DNA from: Plasmopara viticola
Lineage: Eukaryota; Oomycota; Peronosporomycetes; Peronosporales; Peronosporaceae
Direction of reading: 5' to 3'
Assembly (NCBI GenBank): GCA_001695595.3
Contig: MBPM02000005.1
Coordinates: 1,240,001 to 1,304,000, forward strand
Length of the DNA: 64,000 bases
Part shown: positions 29,312 through 39,520 of the stretch, in pieces
Layout: each line of letters starts with the position of its first letter
How positions within the stretch are numbered: the first letter of the stretch is position 1
Program-made: the position numbers and the translations under genes
The notes under the pieces: model-generated
The model's database searches: none
Seen by the model: the letters and a program-made list of their open reading frames with translations, nothing else
Told to the model about the DNA's origin: nothing

Positions 29312-31257
29312 GGTCAAGAGGAGATACACGAGATAAATTGGGTAAGCTAAGGTGTGCTGTGGTTTATATACCGATAATTTGGTATTTGCTTAAGTTACAT
29401 GCGGAAGTTGGCTACAAAACGCTAACAAGGAGTACATTAAGCATAAATCAACTTTTGCATGCTTAATAAGGACTGGGTTATGTTGTAGTCCAACAGGCAT
29501 CACAATCACTGGAAGTAATATCAGATTGTCGGTTGCAAGTCAAGTCATTATTTATACATCAAAGAAAGGCAAGCCTTTTTATCGAAAACCTTAAATGTTC
29601 TAAAGCAGCAGGTTGTCTAAGTACCGCTGTATATGCATACCTCTTTGAACGTTTTATTAAAGAGAGCAATACCGATATAATTGATATCATCACTTTAATA
29701 TTAAAATTAAAAGAGTTATATTTGAGATTGAATCTTAAGTTCTTATAGACAGGAATGACACAGCTAATACGAGGCTAAAAGACGATCTGAGCCTTGTATT
29801 AGCTGTGTCATTCCTGATTGGAAAGGATATTTCGATTTTAAGACTCATGAAACTTTGAAGGTCTACTTAAACAAAAAATTTTGAACTTGGAGACGCTCAG
29901 CCCATAGTGACAGTATTACTTTACTAACACATTAACTTACCTGCACGTGCTGAAAAGAAAGAACACTAAGATAAGCTTATAGATTTCTGTATCCAGCGCG
30001 ATAGACTTCCACGGGTTAAAACTAATTCCAAGAATTTGCATGACCTGTGTGCAGAGGCTCATCTCGTTTACAATGCCAGCGTTGATTAGTAATTAGGCAA
30101 GTAGGCTTCTTGCACGACCACATTATGGGCGTCCCTAGTGGGCGCGTGCTTGCTACCGTAAGCACCCATGGTCCTATGTAGAGCTTGTCAATTATAGTCT
30201 ATTCCAAGTCGAATAAAGATCACTATAGCGGACGAACAATCACACTCAGAAGTATGACTACCCGACCTACCTGCATTTTAATGATTGTGTAGCACTTGAG
30301 TGGGCTGGACGCATTACTGACCACGAATGTCGCACCAGGTACGGGTCTTGCTCTCAAAATGGGCCAAATGGATAATAGCATCCTGCATCAGAGACATCTT
30401 AGTTCTAGCGTGTGGGTTCCGGGAGCTGATTTCTTATTTCGACCTGCATACGAGGTATAACCTCGTCCTCGTAGCGGCGTGTCTAAAGCCCATCTCAACA
30501 CTGGACTTACCCTGCAAAATCAAGGCTGCAATTATACGTACAGCTTGAGTTGCTACAGACACTTAAGCAATCGGACACAATCCATTTATTTCGTTGCCAC
30601 AATAAGCGTATGTGAGCAGCCATTTTGAGAAGTTATAGTCGTGTAAAGCCGCAAGATGCCTATATGTAGCCTCTCTCGATGCACCTGGCAGTGAGAATAT
30701 TACTGGCGCAAACGACTTTGATTGCTTTTGCACAGAAATGCGCTGAAAGCCGCAGCTTCGAGACTTATTGCATGGTCAACTTCCAAGTTTAAAGGCGCAG
30801 AGGCATTTCCATGCAAGCAACTAGCCCTTCAATCAATACCTTAGGGCCGTTTGAATTACGGCCGCCTTTTACTGGGGCTTAGAACGTTAAGCAATGCGAC
30901 CGGTAATATATGCAACTGCGTGTAACCTAGCAACAATTTTTTATCATTGATATGACTTGGGCCATAGCGCGGCTTAATAAAACCCGGAAAAGTGGATGTG
31001 TTCGCATTTATTTTGGAGCATTAAGCATGTACAGCAAGCCCCTTTTCAGCTATGAATGACGGGCGTGATTTGTTTTCGAAGACGGCACAAGATAAATTTG
31101 TAAGAAAGTCCTAAGAATTAATCATTGTAAGCCTCCGATTGTAAATTTAATAAGCGCTTCTTTTTTTCCAGTAAGTGAACCACTTGTGAAACTCTCAATT
31201 TTTTGCCATTTTTCGCGTGCGTATTGTATGATACCAAGCCTTTGGAACAGCTAGCCC
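29312..31257. other. Intergenic region with one long hairpin
   Basis: AT-rich spacer with no recognised gene. Apart from the hairpin at 29750-29816, nothing stands out; small frames at 29533-29748 and 30327-30548 have no domain. Confidence 0.45.
29750..29816. repeat. Near-perfect hairpin, 27 bp stem
   Basis: The left arm 29750-29776 (CAGGAATGACACAGC...) pairs with the right arm 29790-29816 with one mismatch (C against T) in 27 positions, around a 13 nt loop. It does not resemble a terminator (no T run after it). It could be the precursor of a small RNA or a relic of two short inverted copies. Confidence 0.7.
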
Positions 31258-33358
31258 AAGCGTCGTAAAGCGGCTGGTATATAGCAGCCCAGTCGTTGAG
31301 CTGTTTATTTTCTAATCAGACCCAAAGCCTGAAGATGGTGAATTTAGTAAGACACAAAGGCTAATCTTATATTTGTCTGAAAAATGGCGTATGCCCTGTG
31401 TTAACGTAATCGGCATTATGCAAGCAAATGCAACGAGTGAGAGCACGCTACCCCTGCGGTCGCACCAAATTGTGGACTTCATTTTGCAGCGGCATGAAGC
31501 CCTTGTTGCCGTTACCATCACTCTGCGATTGGTATGCTATAAATTTATCTAAGCAACGTAATAGATACTCTTCAACATTTTGTGTAAGAATAGACTCTTC
31601 GAAATCTTAATAGCTGCGCCTCCAGACAGTTGCACATAATAAGCTTTACACATGACCAACGACTCCTGTAGCACACCGGAAAGGGTGCTGACCGTAGTAA
31701 CGTTACATCACTCTACACTGTACATTGTAGATCCCAGTATGTTACTTTGCAGCTCATTTTGTCAAAAGGGTGGTCGCATTTTCTCTACTAAAAGTGTTTA
31801 CTATGTGTCGCTCTTCATTTTAGCTTGAAACAGTCTGTTGGCGTAGATTGGAGGGACTTATATCACCAGAATCAATTTCGCCTGGCTCTTTGCATTCAAA
31901 TAGGCAACATTGACGTCGCACTGATCGCTCTTTAGGTAAAGGTCACCAGTATCTGACCCAAGCGTCGTAAAGCGGCTGGTACATAGCAGCCCAGTCGTTG
32001 AGCCGTTTACTTTCTAATCAGACCCAAAGCCTGAATGTGGTGAATTTAGTAAGACACAAAGGCTATGTTATATTTGTCTGAAAAATGGCGTATGCCCTAT
32101 GTTGACGTAATCGGCATTATGCAAGCAAATGCAACGAGTGAGAGCACGCTACCCCTGCGGTCGCACCAAATTGTGGACTTCGTTTTGCAGCGGCACGAAG
32201 TCCTTGTTGCCGTTACCATCACTCTGCGATTGGTATGCTATAAATTTATCTAAGCAACGTAATAGATACTCTTCAACATTTTGTGTAAGAATAGACTCTT
32301 CGAAATCTTAATAGCTGCGCCTCCAGACAGTGGCACTTAATAAACTTTACACATGACCAACGACTCCTGTAGCACACCGGAAAGAGTGCTGACCGTAGTA
32401 ACGTTACATCACTCTACACTGTACATTGTAGATCCCAGTATGTTACTTTGCAGCTCATTTTGTCAAAAGGAAGGTCGCATTTTCTCTACTAAAAGTGTTT
32501 ACTATGTGTCGCTTTTTATTTTAGCTTGAAACAGTCTGTAGGCGTAGATTGGAGGGACTTGTATCACCAGAATCAATTTCGCCTGGCTCTTTGCATTCAT
32601 ATAGGCAACATTGACGTCGCACTGATCGCTCTCTAGGTAAAGGTCACCAGTATCTGACGCAAGCGTCGTAAAGCGGCTGGTACATAGCAGCCCAGTCGTT
32701 GAGCCGATTACTTTCTAATCAGACTCCAAGCCTGAATGTAGTGAATTTAGTAAGACACAAAGGCTATGTTAAATTTGTCTGAAAAATGGCGTATGCCCTA
32801 CGTTAACGTAATCGGCATTGTTCAAGCAAATGCAACGAGTGAGAGCACGCTACCCCTGCGGTCGCACCAAATTGTGGACTTCGTTTTGCAGCGGCACGAA
32901 GTCCTTGTTGCCGTTACCATCACTCTGCGATTGGTATGCTATAAATTTATCTAAGCAACGTAATAGATACTCTTCAACATTTTGTGTAAGAATAGACTCT
33001 TCGAAATCTTAATAGCTGCGCCTCCAGACAGTTGCACTTAATAAACTTTACACATGACCAACGACTCCTGTAGCACACCGGAAAGGATGCTGACCGTAGT
33101 TACGTTACAACACTCTACACTGTACATTGTAGATCCCAGTATGTTACTTTGCAGCTCATTTTGTCAAAAGGGTGGTCGCATTTTCTCTACTTAAAGTGTT
33201 TACTATGTGCCGCTTTTAATTTTAGCTTGAAACAGTCTGTCGGCGTAGATTGGAGGACTTGTATCATCAGAATCAATTTCGCCTGGCTCTTTGCATTCAA
33301 ATAGGCAACATTGACGTCGCATTGATCGCTCTCTAGGTAAACGTCACCAGTATCTGAC
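31258..33358. repeat. Threefold tandem array of a ~701 bp unit
   Basis: Three head-to-tail copies begin at 31258, 31960 and 32661 with AAGCGTCGTAAAGCGGCTGG and end near TATCTGAC. They differ by roughly one to a few percent. Each has the same 62-codon open frame on the plus strand (starting near 31375, 32065 and 32766) and, on the minus strand, a CDVNVAYLNAK segment that matches Copia reverse transcriptase. The array therefore arose by unequal exchange of a stretch containing a retrotransposon scrap. The 62-codon frame is not recognised. Confidence 0.85.
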
Positions 33359-33537
33359 TCATGAGAGACAAAATACCATGGGCACCAGATCCAATTTGTG
33401 ATGTTTATCTCGATCAATTGATATGGTGAATGAGGGTGTCGTTTATTCTCCACTAATATATACTGCAAATCGGACGTATCACCCAACACCAATTTCTCAC
33501 ACCGTGCCCAAGTGCTTTTGAAGGGCGCTTTACCCAT
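33187..33537 (-). pseudogene. Copia reverse transcriptase scrap
   Basis: An open frame of 116 codons on the minus strand contains QCDVNVAYLNAK followed by LILMIQ, matching the first conserved RT block of Copia elements ('..qmDV.tAyLNa.l...iym.qp'). Upstream residues (WIWCPWYFVSHES) are not clearly RT. It overlaps the last unit of the tandem array and the array's other units carry the same box. Too short to be functional. Confidence 0.5.
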
Positions 33538-36500
33538 TACATGAGCACTACTTTGGCTATGGTATAAGCTTGACAGGCTTTTTATAGCTCATTATTGAAT
33601 GACTCGTCCAGATCAGGCCGAGCATTCAAGGCAGGATAAAGCTCGGGGTATGTCATGACATTAATCGTATTTGTTCTCGTATATGTAGCCGATTGCTATC
33701 GTTGTATACAGACCTGTCGACTCTAGACCCTCTCAGTCCAAGGCAAGGCGCTTGCTTTGATTGACAAGCGCCAGATGGCGCCAACCGTGGTCTCGAAAAG
33801 ACGTTTAGCATCTTGTATATGTCAACACAATTGTGCGTTGACGTAGATTGGCTTCAGCAAACCCCTTGGCTCAATGAGTGCTCTACCCCAAAAAAAGATT
33901 TGGAATGCTCTACTTCAATAGATTTCGTGGCTATGAGTTTCAGCCCCCCGCATTCTAAATTGAGCTGCTCAGTACATCGAAAAGGCTGCAACAACTGTGT
34001 TACGCGAGTGCTATTTATGACAAGCATTTCCCGGAAGTTACTTGCTACTGTACGTGCATGGTTGAGGCCTCCTCTGTACTTCCTCATCTAATTGCCGACG
34101 CATGGTATACAGCAAGCGCTGTTTACGACAAGTGTTGCTTAGTGGGTACCGTGCCATTTGAAATGCGCTAAAAATGCCTTGTCCTCAATCCTTTGGCTAA
34201 GTTTAGACTGCACCGCTCCCAACATGCACCAAGTGTAGTTTCTCGTAATATGTGATCTGTTAATTTCGTATACTACACTTGCAGTGCTATCCCCTCGCTA
34301 TGGCCATGCCGTCAAAGACATGCAGCAGTTGCTAAATCCTACGATTATCGCTCATACCACTTCACGCGTAGTGACGAAGCCTCGCCCAAACAGTTTTGGC
34401 TCAAGGATGACCATGTCACTTATGGCATGTAGCGAGGGCTGTGTCGTATGAGCCCTGCTCAGTATTTATTATTGCACCAGGTGTTTTGGACACATATATA
34501 ATATCCAGTTGTGACATGTTAATATTGACCTACTCGGTCTAGTGCCTGCATGCATTGTACTTATACAGCACTTCAGTAGAGGTGATCGCGTGGCTCGCCG
34601 AAGCTTTGCTACGATCAAAAAGGGTGGCATCTAAGGTATTTGATCTTCAATTATATCCTCAAGTGGTAGCCGTCCAGCCACGATGAGGCAAACAAACCTT
34701 TAAAGTCAATGAGCCCTACACCTAAATCCACTGGAATCCCGAGTACAACAACAATCATTCCTGTCGCTAAGCGAGCAGTAATTATGTCTCTATAAATAAT
34801 TTGTGGAGCCTCAACACTAAGTCGACATCTTTCACAGCGAAGTAATTACCCCGTGCCTGAAAGTTGTTAAAGACTGTTCACTTAGTTTCAGAGCAGCTGC
34901 GTCATTAGAGACCAAGCCGGCATTATAGATGCAGTCCGCGCTTTGTTATGCGGAGCTTTACGGGACTAAGCCTGTCTACTTTTGGCTTCATCTATAAGCA
35001 GAAGATAGTTTGTTCCCAATAGACTTCCTTGTGCGCTTACAATGTAGCCATCCTCGTGCGCTTACATTGTAGCCACAAGTGGTGGGTATAACCACCGATA
35101 AAGCATTGACGGTTGCCATCTACTGGTCAGCACAATGGAGTTTGCTTTCCTTTTATTAGCACAGTTGATATCTAAAGGTACCAAGCCTCCTGGTGAATGC
35201 CATGCCATCTCAAAAAGGCTGGGTGCACCCATAAATCCCTCTCCAGGCCGCGCCTAAGCTCAGTGCATGTATAAAGAGGTGACAGGAATCTCTATGTGGT
35301 ATGGCTATCGACTATTCTATCCAAAAGGAATATATTTCGAAGCAAAATTGACAAATTTAAGCTAGTGAGCTTTCGCTTGTCAAGGTGGAAAACGTTGACT
35401 TTACTAAGGCAATGTACATACTGAGCCTCCATACGGCCAGAGCAACTCTCTGTTACTTCACTCGGAATAAAGTAGACGTCGTGTTCATTTTGACCCCTCC
35501 AACATAATGCTATATTGCATACTTGACAAGTGCGGCAGACACTGGGGTCGAGAACACACAGTTGATGAATACTTAAGATTTACGATTCACCAATGCCTAA
35601 AAGGAAAGTATTGGATTGTGGTCCTGCTAGCCCCAAAGTTCTGATTAAATCTACATTTGCATGTTTGTCTTGCTGTTTGTACTGCGCAACTTTGCTGTCC
35701 ATCCATTTCGTGTTGCTATAAAATTAGGTTTGCAAAGCAAGCAAGCGCTAGCAAGCCTACTTCGTCGAAAGTGTAGCGTGTACAAGTTTTTGGTTGTTGC
35801 TTATAGACACAAGTAGACTGCAATTACCCAATTTGCATGCTGATAGGTAATGCTTGAGAATCATGAAATAGTGAGGACGCAGTCTTGATAGTGTAGAGTG
35901 GAAAAATAATCAGGAAAATCTCATGCACTGAACATGTCCTCATAAAATCTGTTTGAAGAAAGTCTTACATTGAAAGAACGTTGGTAGGTGGCATGAGCCG
36001 TCCAAGTGCGGCAAACATCACGCAATTTAGAGGACGTTAGTGATAGTTTGTTATACACTGGACACGGAAATTGGCTTGATTTATCGTATATCTCATAAGA
36101 AAGTACTTTTCCGCTCTCCACTTCATGCATGCGTGGCGGGAATTAACACGTCTTGTGATTGATATAAAGCACGAACACACCGTTCAGTCTCGTTATATGC
36201 ATGTCCCGCACACCCCAGATACTTTACCCTTGCGAGTGGATTAATTTCATCAACGAAATCCATCAAAAGCCTTCAAAAGTATCCATTCGTGTTTTATTGT
36301 AACAACATGGCGTGACAATCAACCAGTAAGTATCCGATATAAACGATCGGTTAAAAATCTACGTTACGCCTAATCAGTCCATAGTCTCATGAAATGTCGA
36401 CGCACGCAAGTACTATTCATTATTCCAGCTTGCAAAGGCCAAATGAGGCTTTGCTATGACTTTTACACGTTACCTTCAGCCTTACGTTAGTCTATCGAGT

Positions 36501-36670
36501 GCAGATACTCCTAAAGTATCCTATAGATTTTTTTAAAAAAAAGCCAATCATCCATCGCTTCCTTTTTTTTCAAAAAATCCAAACCAAAAACACGCAGCTA
36601 TTCACATTATGGTTATCAAATCAAAAGCGCCACCTACACTACTTATCCTCGCTCGCAAGAGTCAGACCAC
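33538..36670. other. Intergenic region without recognised genes
   Basis: 3.1 kb of AT-rich sequence. Noted are a short perfect hairpin GGCGCTTG/CAAGCGCC near 33745-33775 and a small direct duplication TCGTGCGCTTACATTGTAGCC-like at 35030-35075. No gene, tRNA or long repeat is recognised. Confidence 0.45.
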
Positions 36671-39430
36671 CTACTTGTACAGCAGCGACGACATTTGCGA
36701 CACTCGTTTGCTCGAGTGACGAAAGCGAGTGGCCAAGCGCACGTTAATGAGTTTGAGCACGGCCACGGCCGTATGAGGCGCTTGGGCCTCGAGTTTCTCC
36801 ATGGCAGACGCTCGTAGACGCAACATGACGCAATCCGACGTGGCCAAGTATTTGGATTCGTTGTCCATCCCCGCAACGTTCGGCTGAATGACCGAGCCGG
36901 GGCCAATCTTGAGCAACCGCGACTTGGCCGTCGTGAACGGCGTCCACTTGGCTTCTTCGGGGACAGTAAAGGACAAGCGCCGAGAAGGAACGAGCGTGCT
37001 GACATCCGTGGCCCCGTCTTGGTTCCCGTCCTCGCTTGGATTCCTGTCGAGATTCGTGGCCTCCCCCGCATCCGACAACCGGATTCCAGGGATATTATGG
37101 CCCGTCGAAAACTCCGAATCCATGACGAAATTCATAAATCCAAAACAGATAAAATACATATCGTCGCGTAACCGTTCGGGGACAAGTTGGGTACCTTTTG
37201 GTACCACCATGACGTCGAGGTACGCTGCAAGCGGCAGCAGTTTCTTGTACCGTGCGGTACCATCCTCTTCCGGCGACGCAGTCATAAAGTGTTCCCACAG
37301 TTTCAATTGACTCATTTGCGTAAACTCGTCCAAGGATTGGCCGGGCCGAGGAAGGTCGGGGGTCGTGTAGAGATCCTCGGGCAGCAATGCGTTTTCACAG
37401 ATTTCCAATGCAATGTCGACGTCGCTGCTCAAGAAATGAATACGCGAAGAGGTTTGATTCCGACGAAGCGCGAGCTCAATCTCGGCTTTCAAGCCACAAA
37501 AGTAAATATCAAACATGTACAATTCCGCCAACGTCGACGTTTTGCGGAAATTGAGCAACGCCGTGGCGTCAAAGCTCGGGACGAGCCCAAAATCGATAAT
37601 CACAAACTGGAGTTTCGAACAATCCAACGAATGGGTACGCGTTTCGATCCGTTCCAGAATGTCGACGGACGTACCAAAAAAGAGGTACCCCTGCAACCGC
37701 AAGACAAAGATGGCACTGCCTTCGTGGTCGAGAAACGCCGATTGTTCCGGCGTGCGATCCACGGCACTGCGCGTGAGGGCTCCTGTCGTCTCGTGGTGGA
37801 CACACCCGACGGCGTGGATGCGCCAAATGAGTTCAATCATTGAAATGATGATGCCCATGGCCACGCTCTCGAGCATGCCAACGATGAGGAAGCTCAAGGT
37901 AATGAGCACGACCGTGCCTTTCTCGAGCGCGTTTAAAAAGTGAAACGGCGTCACGAGGTACGCTTCGAGAAAGTGGAGGCCGACGCTCAGTAAGAGGCCG
38001 CCAAAGATAAACTTGGGCACGCATTGGAGCAACCGGATGCCGGCCATCCACAAGAGGACGACTAAAAAGGCACAGACGAGCGCCGGGACCTTTTCGTGGG
38101 CTTCAAATTGTTTCATAATGCCCATGGCCGACAAGTAGTGGCAGCCGCCACAGCAGCCCAAGAAGCCACTTGCGAGGTTCGCTAGGCCAATGACCCGCAT
38201 TTCATTGTCGGGGGAAATGTCCCGCCCAAACAACGTCGACAGCGACGTCGTGGCGACGCTGTACTTGAGGCCGCCCAAGATCACGAGCGAGACGAGGAAG
38301 CTCGTGCATTCGTGCGTCAAGACGTGCCACTGGACGCGGGTCAAGTCGATTTGGGCCCACGGGACCCACATGGGGGTTTGGGCCACGACGACGGGATCCC
38401 ACGAAAAGACCCAGCCGGCCCGCCCGAGGCTCGCCATGCTGCATCCGTAGAAGGCCGCCATGCCTTGGAACCCGACGAGGGACAGGGCCAAGAGGCACGG
38501 GAACGAAAAGGCCACGGGCAATTTCAAGTACTGGCCCAAGCGTGCCAACGCCGCAAAGGCCACGGCCGGCACGAGACGGAGTTGGATCGTGGACGTGAAG
38601 AACGCGGCCGTCAGGGCTTGGCTCGAGGCCATGTGCAGGCCATTCTTCATCAATTGAGCCCCAATGCCCGAGAGGAAGCCTGCAATAACAGGGTACGGCA
38701 TGTAGTTGGCAATGGACGTGACGCGAAAGAGGCCCATGAAGAAAAAGACGAGGCCCAAGACGATGGACGTCAAGGCGACCATGACGACGGTCGTCGGGAC
38801 CACTTGGGCCAAGTCGCCCTTCAAGTGGGACGAGATCTTGTCGGCCATGTCTGCCATGACGGGCGCGACAAAGACGTCGATGGCGCCCAAGGTCCACGGG
38901 GCCCGACTTTGCCACGCAAGGACGACGGACAAGACGGCGGTCCCGAGCAAGTTCATGTCAATGTAGTGGGCAATGACCGTGGACAGCGCGGTGCCGTGGC
39001 CCACCACGACACTGGCACACGAGACGGCGAGGGTCGAGGACAGGAGAAACGCAATGACCCCCGACGTTCCATTGACGACGATATCGAGCACGATCGCTTT
39101 GACCCGCCGCGTCGTCCATTTCGGGGTACCGAGGAGACCCCCGGGTCGGGCTCGGAAGCCGTCGTGGACCGTCAACGCACTCGTGGACCGGCGCGGCCCA
39201 TTTGGGGGTACACTTACGGCACCGTACTGGCCCGAGCGGCGGTACCCCGAGAACACATTGGGTTTCGCGGCATCCTGCACGCTACGCACGCGCCGCAAGA
39301 GCTTGACGGTCTCGTACGTGGGCGCAAACGTCTCGTGGGAGACAGCATGGACGGGAGGAGAAGCCGCAGGCTGCAGCACTTGCGTCATCTCCACGCCACC
39401 GCGCTCAAGCGGCAGCGCATCCGTCTCCAT
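36671..39430 (-). CDS. SulP-family anion transporter with STAS and cyclic-nucleotide-binding-like tail
   Basis: A single open frame of 919 residues, intact. A cytosolic N-terminus (1-110) precedes about 10-12 membrane segments of the SulP core (about 112-560; e.g. GVIAFLLSSTLAVSCA at about 124, YMPYPVIAGFLSGIG, and the DNEMRVIGLANLASGFLGCCGG region). A STAS domain follows at about 590-700 (LRLQGYLFFGTSVDILERI, VIIDFGLVPSFDATALLNF). The last 180 residues (LPLAAYLDVMVVPKGTQLV ... ILKIGPGSVI-like ... SDCVMLRLRASAMEKLE) have the beta-roll pattern of a cyclic-nucleotide-binding domain. SulP-STAS-CNB is the layout of fungal Vsb1/YGR125W-type vacuolar proteins and of protist homologues, so sulfate is not assured as substrate; the membrane may be vacuolar. 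The start at 39430 gives MTDALPLERGG-type leader without a signal peptide. Confidence 0.88.
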   Translation of the reverse strand: METDALPLERGGVEMTQVLQPAASPPVHAVSHETFAPTYETVKLLRRVRSVQDAAKPNVFSGYRRSGQYGAVSVPPNGPRRSTSALTVHDGFRARPGGLLGTPKWTTRRVKAIVLDIVVNGTSGVIAFLLSSTLAVSCASVVVGHGTALSTVIAHYIDMNLLGTAVLSVVLAWQSRAPWTLGAIDVFVAPVMADMADKISSHLKGDLAQVVPTTVVMVALTSIVLGLVFFFMGLFRVTSIANYMPYPVIAGFLSGIGAQLMKNGLHMASSQALTAAFFTSTIQLRLVPAVAFAALARLGQYLKLPVAFSFPCLLALSLVGFQGMAAFYGCSMASLGRAGWVFSWDPVVVAQTPMWVPWAQIDLTRVQWHVLTHECTSFLVSLVILGGLKYSVATTSLSTLFGRDISPDNEMRVIGLANLASGFLGCCGGCHYLSAMGIMKQFEAHEKVPALVCAFLVVLLWMAGIRLLQCVPKFIFGGLLLSVGLHFLEAYLVTPFHFLNALEKGTVVLITLSFLIVGMLESVAMGIIISMIELIWRIHAVGCVHHETTGALTRSAVDRTPEQSAFLDHEGSAIFVLRLQGYLFFGTSVDILERIETRTHSLDCSKLQFVIIDFGLVPSFDATALLNFRKTSTLAELYMFDIYFCGLKAEIELALRRNQTSSRIHFLSSDVDIALEICENALLPEDLYTTPDLPRPGQSLDEFTQMSQLKLWEHFMTASPEEDGTARYKKLLPLAAYLDVMVVPKGTQLVPERLRDDMYFICFGFMNFVMDSEFSTGHNIPGIRLSDAGEATNLDRNPSEDGNQDGATDVSTLVPSRRLSFTVPEEAKWTPFTTAKSRLLKIGPGSVIQPNVAGMDNESKYLATSDCVMLRLRASAMEKLEAQAPHTAVAVLKLINVRLATRFRHSSKRVSQMSSLLYK

Positions 39431-39512
39431 GATTTAGGATACGCTTTGCTGGCACGAGGGGTACCCACGATGCGAAGCTCACCAAGGACCAGTTGGGTTC
39501 TTACAGGTTCTT

Positions 39513-39520
39513 TATTTATA
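39513..39520 (-). promoter_or_regulatory. Possible TATA box of the SulP gene
   Basis: TATAAATA on the minus strand, 83 bp before the SulP ATG at 39430. Position and match are good, but TATA boxes are uncommon in oomycetes and the surrounding DNA is AT-rich. Confidence 0.3.

Noticed and set aside
31258..33358. Tandem units as a CRISPR array or satellite
   Set aside because: Units are about 701 bp with no spacer-repeat alternation; only three copies, and they contain a retrotransposon scrap.
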